Shown here piece by piece: positions 26,673 to 34,808 of a stretch of 64,000 bases of DNA. Numbering within the stretch: the stretch's first letter is position 1; each line of letters begins with the position of its first letter. Where the stretch lies: the NCBI RefSeq assembly GCF_003952385.1, contig NZ_CP034444.1, positions 1,550,001-1,614,000 on the forward strand. Reading direction: 5' to 3'. The translations under genes and the position numbers were made by a program. The notes under the pieces were generated by a model that ran no database searches, was not told the DNA's origin, and saw nothing but the letters and a program-made list of their open reading frames with translations. Source of the stretch: Mesorhizobium sp. M1D.F.Ca.ET.043.01.1.1. GTDB taxonomy: Bacteria > Pseudomonadota > Alphaproteobacteria > Rhizobiales > Rhizobiaceae.

Positions 26673-28169
26673 ATGACAGCCAGAGTGATCGTCCTCGACG
26701 CCAGGCCGCTCGGCGCGACGGATGTCGCCGAGATCGCGCGGCGCAATGCCCGCCTCGTGCTTGGCGAGGAGGCCATGCGCCGCATCCGCGCCGGCCGCGC
26801 GCTCATCGAGCGCCTCACCCAGCTCGGCAAGCCGCTTTATGGCGTCACCACCGGCCTCGGCGCCTGTGTCGACACGCCGCTTGCCGAGGCCGATCTGATC
26901 GCCTTCCAGCACAGCGTGCCGCTCAGCCACTCGATGGGCGCCGGGCCGGCCCTGCCGACCGAGGCGGTGCGGGCGCTGTTGACGGCGCGCATCTGTGGCA
27001 TGGCCGCCGGTGGCACCGGCGCCTCCGAGCGGGTCATCATGGGACTGCTTGCCGCGCTCAACGCCGGCGTCCATCCGGTGATCCCTAGCTGGGGTTCGAT
27101 CGGCGCGGCCGACCTTGCCCCTCTCGGCCACATGGCAAGGGCGCTCGGCGGCGACGGCGAGGCCGAGTTCCAGGGCAGGGTCATGCCGGCCGCCGAGGCG
27201 CTGAAGCTTGCCGGGCTGGAGCCGCTCGACCTGCGCGAGAAGGACGGCCACGCCATCATCGTCGCGAACAGCCTTTCGACCGGAACGGCGTGCCTCGCCC
27301 TCGAGGATGTCGCCTGCCTCATCGACTGGTCGCTGGCGGCCGTGGCACTCAACCATGAGGCGTTCCGCTCGTCCCTCAAGGCCATCGACGAGGACGCGCT
27401 GGCGGCGCGGCCGGCATTCGGGCAATGCGAGATCGGCGCGCGGCTCCGGGCGGAGCTGGCCGGAAGCGGGCTGTGGGATGAAAATGCCGCGCGGCGCCTC
27501 CAGGACCCGCTGAGCTTCCGCTGCGTGCCGCAGGTGTGGGGCGGCCTGCTCAACGCGTTCGAGCAGGCCAGGCTGGCGACGGAGATCGAGCTTGGCCATT
27601 CGGGCGACAATCCGGTGATCCTGCCGGCGGCCGAACGCGTCGTCTCGAACGGCAATTTCGACCTCACGGCCTTCACGCTGGCCTGGGAACAGCTCGGCCA
27701 GGCGCTTGCGCATTGCGCGGTCGCCACCGCCAACCGCTCGATGAAGCTGATGTCGCCGACGGTGGCCGAACTGCCGCGCTTCCTGTCGGCCAGGGGCGGC
27801 AGCCGCCAGGGCTACGCCGAGTTGCAGAAGCCGGTCGCGGCGCTCGAGGCCGAGATCCGGCATCTCGCCAACCCGATGTCGCTCAGCCCGCTGGCCGTCT
27901 CGGACGGCATCGAGGACCAGTCGTCGATGGCGCCGCGGGTAGTGGCCAAGACCGCCGGCATCATCGAGCGCCTGCGCTACCTCGTCGCCATGGAGTTGAT
28001 CTTCGCGGCGACTGGCGTCGAGTTGCGCGGCGTGGTCGACAGCATGGGCGAAGGCCCGCAACGCAGTTATGCCGCCGTGCGCGCGCTCGTGGCCCCCCTC
28101 GACGACGACCGCGAGATGAGCGCGGACATGGCGCGGGTCGCGCGGATGGTGGCGGGGCCGCGTCTCTGA
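26673..28169 (+). CDS. Aromatic amino acid / histidine ammonia-lyase family protein lacking the MIO triad
   Basis: A 498-residue member of the HAL/PAL/TAL family by length and motifs: YGVTTGLGA, LSFRCVPQVWGG, SGDNPVI and IEDQSSMAP. Active members cyclise an Ala-Ser-Gly triad within GASGDLAPL to the MIO electrophile that removes ammonia. Here the corresponding stretch is GSIGAADLAPL (A145, A146, D147): Ser is Ala and Gly is missing. The enzyme therefore cannot make the standard MIO group. It may be a pseudoenzyme or use other chemistry. No hut genes are nearby. The reading frame is otherwise intact, so decay through frameshift is not seen. Confidence 0.75.
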   Translation: MTARVIVLDARPLGATDVAEIARRNARLVLGEEAMRRIRAGRALIERLTQLGKPLYGVTTGLGACVDTPLAEADLIAFQHSVPLSHSMGAGPALPTEAVRALLTARICGMAAGGTGASERVIMGLLAALNAGVHPVIPSWGSIGAADLAPLGHMARALGGDGEAEFQGRVMPAAEALKLAGLEPLDLREKDGHAIIVANSLSTGTACLALEDVACLIDWSLAAVALNHEAFRSSLKAIDEDALAARPAFGQCEIGARLRAELAGSGLWDENAARRLQDPLSFRCVPQVWGGLLNAFEQARLATEIELGHSGDNPVILPAAERVVSNGNFDLTAFTLAWEQLGQALAHCAVATANRSMKLMSPTVAELPRFLSARGGSRQGYAELQKPVAALEAEIRHLANPMSLSPLAVSDGIEDQSSMAPRVVAKTAGIIERLRYLVAMELIFAATGVELRGVVDSMGEGPQRSYAAVRALVAPLDDDREMSADMARVARMVAGPRL

Positions 28170-28353
28170 TCCGAACTTGCCGCCCCGTTTCCTCTACCTC
28201 GCCAGCCGCGCGGCGTGCCACTTGGAAGTCACCGTGCTGGAGTCACCTGCTCATCTGCGCCGCAGAAAGCGCCCTAGGCTCGGCATCGCCTTGATCGACC
28301 TCGAGGCCTGATGCCGGCGGCGTCGATGCCCGTGAGGGATCGTCGTATAACGA

Positions 28354-28962
28354 TCAGTTCCAGGCCGAGAGAACCGTCTCCATCTCGACCGTCTCGACCT
28401 GTTGCGCGAAGCGCTGATGATAGACGGTCATCAGCGCGTCATGCGTGGCATCCGAGGAGCTGCAAAGCGCATCGGTGACCAGCACGACGCGATAGCCGAT
28501 ATCGATCGCTCCGAGGACGGTTGCAAGCACGCAGACGTCGGTCTCGCCGCCGGTGATCACCAGCGTATCGATCCGGCGTGCGGCAAGCATGGCCTGCAGC
28601 TTGCCCTCCGGCCAAGGTGAATAGACGTGTTTGTCGATCGCCCGCGCCGGCGGGCAGAACGACGACAGCGGCGGCAGCAATTCGATCATCTCCGGGCCGA
28701 CATTCTCGATGGTCATCGAGGCCCAGCGCTCATAGTAGCGCCTCCAGGTACCAACGCCCCTCCCAGGCCTTTCGGCCGGCAAGAAGCGTGTGAAAATCGT
28801 CCGCTCGGCTTTCCTCTCGACGAGGCTCACGATCCTGGGAAGGACACGGGTAATCCAGGGCGTTGCCCATTCCGAAGGTTCAGCGAACAATCTCTGCATG
28901 TCGACACAGACATGCGTGCAACGATCGCCGAGAGGACCATAACTCAAGCCGGAAACCGACAT
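28354..28962 (-). CDS. Isochorismatase-like cysteine hydrolase
   Basis: A 202-residue protein starting MSVSGLSYGPLG. The cysteine-hydrolase triad is present: D21 (CVDMQRLF), K111 (DKHVYSPW) and C144 (TDVCVL), with the cis-peptide region GGETDVCVLATV. The family includes nicotinamidases, ureidoacrylate and isochorismate hydrolases; the substrate cannot be told from sequence. A much longer frame extends upstream but overlaps the divergent ligase gene and looks non-coding. The gene stands alone, with its 5' end facing that of the ligase gene. Confidence 0.8.
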   Translation of the reverse strand: MSVSGLSYGPLGDRCTHVCVDMQRLFAEPSEWATPWITRVLPRIVSLVERKAERTIFTRFLPAERPGRGVGTWRRYYERWASMTIENVGPEMIELLPPLSSFCPPARAIDKHVYSPWPEGKLQAMLAARRIDTLVITGGETDVCVLATVLGAIDIGYRVVLVTDALCSSSDATHDALMTVYHQRFAQQVETVEMETVLSAWN

Positions 28963-29119
28963 CAGGATTCCTGACGGTAGTTCATGTTGATGTGATGGAG
29001 CAAAGCGGCCGGACTGGATGGCCGAAGTTTCGTTCCTGTTTTGTGGTGAAGCAACGCCCCGCCGTGCGACTCGTTCCTGTTGGCCGGAAACCACAGCTTT
29101 GGTCGAACGTTCAAGCGAG

Positions 29120-30157
29120 ATGGAGACTTCCCGGATTTCCGCCCAAACTGCGTCGAACAACGAGTTTCCCCTTCCCCTGGACACGCAGCCGATGGAAGCG
29201 CGCGCCGCCGAGGCGCTGCCCGAGGATCGCGGTGCCTGGGCATACGAGCCGAAATGGGATGGCTTTCGTTGTCTCGCCTTCAAGGGCCATGATCCCGTCG
29301 ACCTCAGGGCGAAGTCCGGCAAGCCGCTCGGCCGTTACTTCCCCGAGCTTAGAGCCATGCTGCGCGGTATCGATGCAAAGGATTTCGTCGTCGACGGCGA
29401 GATCGTAATCGAGATCGAGGGCCGCGCCTCCTTCGACGCGCTGCAGATGCGGCTGCACCCAGCCGAGAGCCGCATCCAAAAACTGAGCGTGAAGATGCCG
29501 GCGCAATTGATCCTGTTCGACATGCTCGTCGCGCCAGGCGGCAAGCTTTTGCTCGAAAACGCCCTGCAAGAGCGGCGGGCGGCAGTCGAGAATTTCGTGG
29601 CGAAAGCCAATACGGCTTCCTTGCGGCTCTCGCCATCCACCACCAGCCTCGCCACAGCCAGGCAGTGGCTGCAAGGCGCAGGTCAGGGCTCGACCGACGG
29701 GGTTGTCGCCAAGGCGCTGGGCGGATCCTACCGGCCGGGCGAGCGCGCGATGATCAAGGTCAAGCGGCTGCGCACAGCCGATTGCGTGGTCGGTGGATTC
29801 CGCTACTTGAACGGCAAGCCTCAGGTCGGGTCGTTACTGCTCGGGCTTTATAACGGCCAGGGCCAACTCGACCATGTCGGCTTCACCTCGACCATCGGCA
29901 ATCAGGAGCGGGCGGGGCTCACCAAGAAGCTCGAGAACTTGCGCGGCGGGCTCGGCTTCACCGGCAAAGCGCCGGGCGGCCCGAGCCGCTGGAGCACCGA
30001 GCGCAGCGGAGAATGGGAGCCGATACAGCCGGAATTGGTCGTAGAGGTTCGTTTCGACCACGTCACCGGTGGCCGCTTCCGTCATGGAACAAAATTGGTG
30101 CGCTGGCGACCCGACAAGGCCCCGCGTCAATGCACATTCGAGCAGATCGAGCGTTGA
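29120..30157 (+). CDS. ATP-dependent DNA ligase (LigC / LigD ligase-domain type)
   Basis: A 345-residue ligase starting METSRISAQT. The nucleotidyl-transfer motif EPKWDGFR places the AMP-accepting Lys at K45. Other motifs follow: DGEIVI, MIKVKRLRTADCVVGG (motif V) and the C-terminal OB fold with LRGGLGF and RHGTKLVRWRPDK. It lacks the polymerase and phosphoesterase modules of full LigD, so it is of the stand-alone kind that serves accessory end joining or base-excision repair in rhizobia. An in-frame upstream start at 29018 adds residues unlike the family. Regulation is not visible. Confidence 0.85.
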   Translation: METSRISAQTASNNEFPLPLDTQPMEARAAEALPEDRGAWAYEPKWDGFRCLAFKGHDPVDLRAKSGKPLGRYFPELRAMLRGIDAKDFVVDGEIVIEIEGRASFDALQMRLHPAESRIQKLSVKMPAQLILFDMLVAPGGKLLLENALQERRAAVENFVAKANTASLRLSPSTTSLATARQWLQGAGQGSTDGVVAKALGGSYRPGERAMIKVKRLRTADCVVGGFRYLNGKPQVGSLLLGLYNGQGQLDHVGFTSTIGNQERAGLTKKLENLRGGLGFTGKAPGGPSRWSTERSGEWEPIQPELVVEVRFDHVTGGRFRHGTKLVRWRPDKAPRQCTFEQIER

Positions 30158-30260
30158 GCCGCGTGCCGCGCCGGCAACCGCGGAACAACCGGTCACCCCA
30201 GCGGTTCTTCAATGGAGCGAACCGGACGCCGGTAAAAGGTTCACAAAATTGGAGAGCGAT

Positions 30261-30542
30261 ATGGACCCCCGCAACAAGCAGCGATCCAAACAGCAAGACG
30301 AGGCCGAGGCCCCGGCCATCGAGCAGCAGGACTGGGAGTCCTTTGAGGGCGACAGGGTGCTTCCCGACAGCGTGGTCGTGGAAGAAGGCATTCCCGACGC
30401 CAGGGAGACGGAAGGAACGCCCTCCGAAGAGGACGACGACAATCCCAGCCAGAACAGCGACGAGGCCTTGCCCGACGACGAGGAGGAGGAGGTTTTGTCG
30501 AAGGACCCCTCCAAGGAAGGCAGCCGGTTCGACGAGGTCTAG
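30261..30542 (+). CDS. Small highly acidic hypothetical protein
   Basis: A 93-residue protein, preceded by GGAGAG nine bases before the ATG. It is dominated by Asp, Glu, Ser and Pro (SEEDDDNPSQNSDEALPDDEEEEV), with no cysteines and no membrane segment, so it is probably disordered. It starts about 100 bases after the ligase gene on the same strand and may be co-transcribed with it. Similar small acidic proteins are common in rhizobia and have no known function. Confidence 0.5.
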   Translation: MDPRNKQRSKQQDEAEAPAIEQQDWESFEGDRVLPDSVVVEEGIPDARETEGTPSEEDDDNPSQNSDEALPDDEEEEVLSKDPSKEGSRFDEV

Positions 30543-30677
30543 CCGATCACGCGCCTGCAGTCGGCTGGTTCAAGGTGCCGAGATTGCCGCGCGCCCGATG
30601 TTCATCGGCGCAGGACCTTCCCTTACAGACTGCGGCCGGCTGATTGCGGCTTCCCCCTTGCATGCCGCCAATCCGTG

Positions 30678-30713
30678 CGTTAAATACTGAACCACATGGT
30701 TCAGTATTTAACG
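30678..30713. promoter_or_regulatory. Perfect 17-bp palindrome over the ArsR start codon
   Basis: Arms 30678-30694 and 30697-30713 are exact inverted repeats (CGTTAAATACTGAACCA and its complement) with a two-base centre. The ATG of the ArsR gene begins at 30696, inside the palindrome. This is the layout of an autorepressor operator. Confidence 0.65.
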
Positions 30714-31061
30714 GCCCGCCTCGACGCCTCGTTCGCCGCGCTCTCAGACGCCACCCGACGCGGCGTTCTGGAGCAGCTCGGGCGTGCAGACGCTTCGATC
30801 ACGGAGCTTGCCGAGAAGTTCCACATGACCCTCACGGGCATGAAGAAGCACGTCGGGGTCCTGGAGCAGGCGGGGTTCGTCACCACGGAGAAGGTCGGGC
30901 GCGTGCGAACATGCAAGCTCGGCTTACGCGGATTGGAGGAAGAGGCGGCGTGGATCGAGGGGTACCGCCGGCTCTGGGACGCGCGGTTCGACGAATTGGA
31001 CAAGGTTGTCGAGGAATTGAAACGGAAGGAGAAGGTCGATGGACGAAAGAAGAGATCGTGA
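30696..31061 (+). CDS. ArsR-family winged-helix repressor
   Basis: A 121-residue regulator with the typical opening FAALSDATRRGVLEQL and recognition helix region LTGMKKHVGVLEQAGFV. No Cys pair for metal sensing is seen, so it belongs to the ArsR branch paired with SRPBCC (AHSA1) proteins rather than to metal sensors. The start codon lies within a perfect palindrome, which suggests autoregulation. Its 3' end overlaps the SRPBCC gene by 23 bases, so the two are co-expressed. Confidence 0.85.
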   Translation: MVQYLTARLDASFAALSDATRRGVLEQLGRADASITELAEKFHMTLTGMKKHVGVLEQAGFVTTEKVGRVRTCKLGLRGLEEEAAWIEGYRRLWDARFDELDKVVEELKRKEKVDGRKKRS

Positions 31062-31557
31062 GCCCACCCGCATGAACAATCGCACGACGGTCGTACGGAA
31101 GTCCGAGCGTGAGCTGATCATCACGCGGACCTTCAACGGCCCGGCGCGCGTCGTGTTCGCGGCGTGGACCAAGCCCGAGCTGTTCATACGGTGGTGGGCA
31201 CCGAAGTCGACAGGCGTGCCCATGCTTTCCTGCGAAATGGATGTTCGGGTCGGAGGCAGGTACCGGGTCGAGTTTGGCCACGATGCTTCTGAACCTATGG
31301 CATTCGTGGGTAAGTACCTCGAGGTGATACCGAACTCGCGCCTCGTCTGGACAAATGAGGAAAGTGAGGACGGCGCCGTGACCACGGTGACCTTCGAGGA
31401 AAAAGGCGACAAAACGTTGCTGGTCCTGCACGAACTCTATCCCTCGAAGGAAGCTCTCGACGAAGCCATCGCCGGGATGGAAGGTGGGATGCCCGAGCAG
31501 TTCGAGCAGTTGGACGAGCTTCTCTTCATCCTGGGCGAAAGCGCGGGAGGGTCATGA
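31039..31557 (+). CDS. SRPBCC / AHSA1 family protein
   Basis: A 172-residue START-like fold protein: FNGPARVVFAAWTKPELFIRWWAPK at the front and EQFEQLDELLFIL at the end are typical of Activator-of-Hsp90-like (AHSA1) bacterial proteins. They bind hydrophobic ligands and commonly sit behind an ArsR regulator, as here. The ATG at 31039 overlaps the ArsR gene; ATG 31072 (MNNRTTVVRK) is an alternative that fits the domain start well. Ligand unknown. Confidence 0.8.
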   Translation: MDERRDREPTRMNNRTTVVRKSERELIITRTFNGPARVVFAAWTKPELFIRWWAPKSTGVPMLSCEMDVRVGGRYRVEFGHDASEPMAFVGKYLEVIPNSRLVWTNEESEDGAVTTVTFEEKGDKTLLVLHELYPSKEALDEAIAGMEGGMPEQFEQLDELLFILGESAGGS

Positions 31558-31590
31558 AGCGCGTCAGATATCGAGAGGGGACGTTTCAAA

Positions 31591-31616
31591 ACGGCGGCGA
31601 AAATTGCCGCCGCCGT
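31591..31616 (+). terminator. Possible terminator of the ArsR-SRPBCC unit
   Basis: An 8-bp GC-rich stem (ACGGCGGC / GCCGCCGT) lies 33 bases after the SRPBCC stop. It lacks a clear T run, so termination efficiency is uncertain. Confidence 0.35.
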
Positions 31617-31662
31617 GTGCCCCCTACTCCCAAATGATGGCAGCCTCCAGGATATGTCCGCC

Positions 31663-31766
31663 TAGAGCGTTTCAGCGATTCATAGAATCGCCGAACCGCT
31701 CTAAGTATTTGTTTTTACGCAATTCCGGACGGAAAACCGGTACACACTTTTCCTGGAATTGCTCTA
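31663..31766. repeat. Interspersed bipartite palindromic repeat, copy B
   Basis: First part 31663-31702: TAGAGCG-type inverted repeat with 19-bp arms (two mismatches) and a three-base centre. Second part 31719-31766: the GCAATTCC ... GGAATTGC stem-loop also found at 22097 and 59773. An AT-rich linker (AAGTATTTGTTTTTAC) joins them. The element fills the gap between two convergent genes. Confidence 0.75.
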
Positions 31767-31782
31767 AGGCTGGATGCCGGAG

Positions 31783-32609
31783 CTAGCAGACCTTGAAAGC
31801 TCCCGCGTCCGCTCGAGCATTCACGTCAGTGATCAACATATGCCCTGGCGATACCGAGATCGAGATCGCGAGTTCGGCACGGGCAAGCGCATCCTGAGCG
31901 GTCAGGCTGCTGGCCCAGAAGACGGGGACCTCGCCTTCCATGATTTCTACCGCTTCGCCCCAATCGGGCGCCATCAAATCTTCTATTCCGATGATCGCGG
32001 GGTCTCCGACATGGATTGGAGAGCCGTGGGCGTCCGGGAAGCGTGCCGTGAGGGCGCGTACCTTGTCGACATCGCAACATCTTATCGGGCGCATCGAAAC
32101 GACCATTTCGCCACCAAAGGGACCGGCGCGACAAGTCTCGATTCCGGTTCGAAACTTGGGCAACGCCTTGCCGCTGGCAACGCTGCGGAGCGCTACGCCT
32201 TTTTCGACCATTGCCGCTTCGACGGTAAGCAAGCTGCCGAGCGCAAATGCCGCAAAGTCATCCCGCCACAGGTCGATGATATCCGTCCTGCGACCGGTGA
32301 GCTCACCATGACGATAGATGTTGTACTGGGGGCATCGGTACGGATGTCGATGTTGCCCAAAGTCGGGATCAGCGGGCTGCCGGCACGGCTTACCCCCACC
32401 AATGGACAGGCTTTAGGATTGCGCACGCAAAACTGATGGAAATCGCCAGCAAAGCGGCTGGGCACAATCACGACATTGGCTTGAAGCTTGCCGCTCGCAA
32501 GCCCTCCCGTATACCCTTCATAGGCGCCCATCCTAACCAGCCTGCGCAGCTTATCTGCATCGACCAGTCGCAAATTGTCATAGAACAATGAAGTGGTCAG
32601 GCGAGGCAT
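31783..32609 (-). pseudogene. Frameshifted DUF1445 (YcsI-type putative hydro-lyase) gene
   Basis: Two minus-strand frames together give one DUF1445 protein. The first half (from MPRLTTSLFY) has GYTGGLASGKLQANVVIVP, RNPKACPL and LGNIDIRTDAP. The second half, in another frame, reads QYNIYRHGELTGRRTDIID, then SMRPIRCCDVDKV, HGSPIHVGDP, EVPVFWASSLT and PGHMLITD. The break is at a run of five Cs in the sense strand (plus-strand Gs at 32328-32332): one more C would restore the frame exactly. Family members are putative hydro-lyases or D-glutamate-cyclase relatives. It is a recent pseudogene, a slippage site or a sequencing error; both halves are otherwise well kept. Confidence 0.75.
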
Positions 32610-32776
32610 GGCGTCCGAGAGTATGCACGTTTCACAGACACGTCGAAAGAGCGTAAGATCATCGGCGGGCCAGCCGGTTGTCAAATCGTCAGAATCTTTC
32701 CTCTTCGATAAATTGTATTTATTGGTTAGCCAGCGAATGCTCTACTATTAGCATTTTTGCATAAACATACTGACTC

Positions 32777-33592
32777 TCACTGACAGCTTAGGCAGCCGAT
32801 CGCTTGTATCTGACGGCCTGCCTCGCGCAGGAAGCCGAGGTCGCGGTTCATGTACGAGAGGAGAAAAGCCGCGTAGAGGACAAAGACCAGGCTGAAGACC
32901 AGTGTCTTGACGACCAGCGAAAGCGCAAAAACATTGAGGTGCGGCGACGCCCGCGCCAGGAAGGCCAGCACAATATCGGACAAGAGCATGCTGATGACGA
33001 GCGGGAACACGAGGGTCAGCGCCATCACCAGAATGCGGTTCAGCAGGCCGAGGAAGATCCCGGCCGCGTCCTGGCTGAACAGGGGCAGAAGTCGGTCGAT
33101 CGGCCAAAGGCCGTAGCTGTCGTAGAGGCTGGTCAGGGAAAGTTGCAGGCCACCGGCCGCGAGGTAGATCGTGACCATGATGACGGCGAGGAAGGTGCCG
33201 GTGGCACCGGTCTCATGGGTCATCATCGGATCGATCAGCGTCCCCATCGTGGAACCGCGCTGCAAATCCAGGATATCGCCCGCGGCCTCCGCCGCCCAGA
33301 ACGGTATTCCCATCGCCAGGCCGAGCGTTACCCCGACCACGACCTCCTTGAGCATGTAGAGCACGACCATCGTCGTCTGGAGATCGGTGCTCGTCAGCTT
33401 GTGGACGATCATCGGTAAGATTGGAACCGCCAGCGCCAGCGCCACGCCGCTGCGCAGGAGGCCTGACAGCGGCACGCGCGAAAAGAGCGGCATCAGGAGC
33501 ATGAACCCGGTCATTCGGGCGAGCGCGAAAGCGCCTGCCAGGAGATAGAACTGGAGCTCCTTGACCGAGGTGAAGAGCGGCTCAACCGGCAT
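32777..33592 (-). CDS. sctT: T3SS export apparatus protein SctT
   Basis: A 271-residue membrane protein of the YscT/RhcT/FliR family: about six to seven hydrophobic segments, with FWAAEAAGDILDLQRGSTM and the C-terminal VVKTLVFSLVFVLYAAF stretch typical of the family. SctR, SctS and SctT form the export gate. It is the last gene of the left T3SS arm and starts nine bases after the sctS stop. About 170 bases of AT-rich DNA separate it from the broken DUF1445 gene. Confidence 0.93.
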   Translation of the reverse strand: MPVEPLFTSVKELQFYLLAGAFALARMTGFMLLMPLFSRVPLSGLLRSGVALALAVPILPMIVHKLTSTDLQTTMVVLYMLKEVVVGVTLGLAMGIPFWAAEAAGDILDLQRGSTMGTLIDPMMTHETGATGTFLAVIMVTIYLAAGGLQLSLTSLYDSYGLWPIDRLLPLFSQDAAGIFLGLLNRILVMALTLVFPLVISMLLSDIVLAFLARASPHLNVFALSLVVKTLVFSLVFVLYAAFLLSYMNRDLGFLREAGRQIQAIGCLSCQ

Positions 33593-33601
33593 CCGCGTGC
33601 C

Positions 33602-33871
33602 TCAACGCGTGACGACGGGGAACTCGTCCAACGCCGTCGAGGCCTGCTGCGCGATCTGCTGGCCAAGCAGCGGACCGAACACCATGATGACCAACAGGAT
33701 CACCACGAGCTTGATGGTCTGCGGCAGCGACTGGTCTTGGATCTGAGTCAGCGCCTGGGCAAGACCGACGAGGATGCCGACGGCCAGCGCCGCGATGATC
33801 GCCGGGCTCGATGCCAGCAACACCGTCAGAAGCGCGCCTTGGACCTTCGCCAGGATGAAGTCATTGCTCAT
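33602..33871 (-). CDS. sctS: T3SS export apparatus protein SctS
   Basis: An 89-residue protein with two membrane helices separated by a short polar loop (LAQALTQIQDQSLPQTIK), the FliQ/YscS signature. It completes the R-S-T export gate. The gene follows sctR by 18 bases in the usual order. Confidence 0.93.
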   Translation of the reverse strand: MSNDFILAKVQGALLTVLLASSPAIIAALAVGILVGLAQALTQIQDQSLPQTIKLVVILLVIMVFGPLLGQQIAQQASTALDEFPVVTR

Positions 33872-33889
33872 GCAAAACCCCCAGCGGCG

Positions 33890-34543
33890 TCAGCCATAGC
33901 TCAGGATGAGGCCATGCATCAGCCGCGACCAGCCGTCTATGGCGACGAAGAGGAACAGTTTCAGCGGGATCGAAATAAGGACCGGCGAAACCATGATCAT
34001 GCCGAGCGTCATGAGGACGTTCGCAACAACGATATCGATGATGAGGAATGGCAAATAAAGCAGGAAGCCGATTTCGAAGGCCCGGGTAAGTTCGGATGCG
34101 ACGAAGGCAGGGACAAGGATCGACAGATCGTCGTCCTTGAGATTTTGCCGGGCCTGTTCCGGCCACAGGCGGTTCGTCCCGTCGAGAAAGAACTGCCGCT
34201 CCTGCGGCTGGGTGAATTTCATGAGGTGGCGCTGCAAGGGTTCCCTGACCAGTTGCGCCGCCCTGGCAAGGTCATCCGTCGTCTGGAACTGGACCTGCCC
34301 TTCCTGAAGCCGGCCCGACATTTCGCTCAGCAATGGCGTGGTGACATAGACCGTCAGCACGAGCGCAATGCCATAGAGCACCAGATTTGGCGGCATCTGC
34401 TGAACGCCGAGCGCATTGCGGATGAGAAACAGCACCACCGAAATCTTCAGGAAGCCTGTCATCGTGACGACCGCGAGCGGCAGCAACCCGACCACACCGA
34501 CGGCGATCAGAATTCCAAGCAGGTTGGGCGAGTTATCAAACAT
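33890..34543 (-). CDS. sctR: T3SS export apparatus protein SctR
   Basis: A 217-residue protein of the FliP/YscR family starting MFDNSPNLLG: four membrane segments, with FLKISVVLFLIRNALGVQQMPPN near the front and LVPAFVASELTRAFEIGFLLYLPFLIIDIVVA near the end, both highly typical. The start is inside the last codons of sctQ (8-base overlap). A longer in-frame extension upstream lies wholly within sctQ and is rejected. Confidence 0.95.
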   Translation of the reverse strand: MFDNSPNLLGILIAVGVVGLLPLAVVTMTGFLKISVVLFLIRNALGVQQMPPNLVLYGIALVLTVYVTTPLLSEMSGRLQEGQVQFQTTDDLARAAQLVREPLQRHLMKFTQPQERQFFLDGTNRLWPEQARQNLKDDDLSILVPAFVASELTRAFEIGFLLYLPFLIIDIVVANVLMTLGMIMVSPVLISIPLKLFLFVAIDGWSRLMHGLILSYG

Positions 34544-34808
34544 TGTCGAACATACGGACGATCCGCACGCCCAGGCTTTCTCCGATCCGCACGATCTCGC
34601 CGCGACCGACACGCCTGCCGTTGGCGAGGATGTCGACCGTCGCCTCGGCTACATCGGCGAGCGCAACAATGGCGCCAGGCGCAAGCTGCCTCACCTCTCC
34701 AAGCGGCATCGCGGTGCGGCCGACCTCGAAGGCAAGCGCGACCGGCAGCTCGTCCAAAGTCGATTCTTCCAAGGTCTGCCCGGCTGGCGGCTGCGTGTTC
34801 TGGTTCAT
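34536..34808 (-). CDS. Predicted internal SctQ-C product from an in-frame start
   Basis: Within sctQ an ATG at 34808 (MNQNTQPPAGQ) is preceded by GGGAG with six bases between. It would give a 90-residue protein consisting of little more than the last SpoA domain. YscQ and several other SctQ genes are known to make such a short C-terminal form by internal initiation, and it co-assembles with the full protein. Here the position and ribosome site match that precedent. Expression is inferred. Confidence 0.55.
   Translation of the reverse strand: MNQNTQPPAGQTLEESTLDELPVALAFEVGRTAMPLGEVRQLAPGAIVALADVAEATVDILANGRRVGRGEIVRIGESLGVRIVRMFDNV

Noticed and set aside
26652..28061. Minus-strand open frame of 469 codons opposite the ammonia-lyase-like gene
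   Set aside because: Shadow of a GC-rich gene with conserved family motifs on the plus strand.
28962..29322. N-terminal extension of 120 residues on the cysteine hydrolase
   Set aside because: It overlaps the divergent DNA ligase gene, is Ser/Arg-rich and the hydrolase domain starts normally at 28962.
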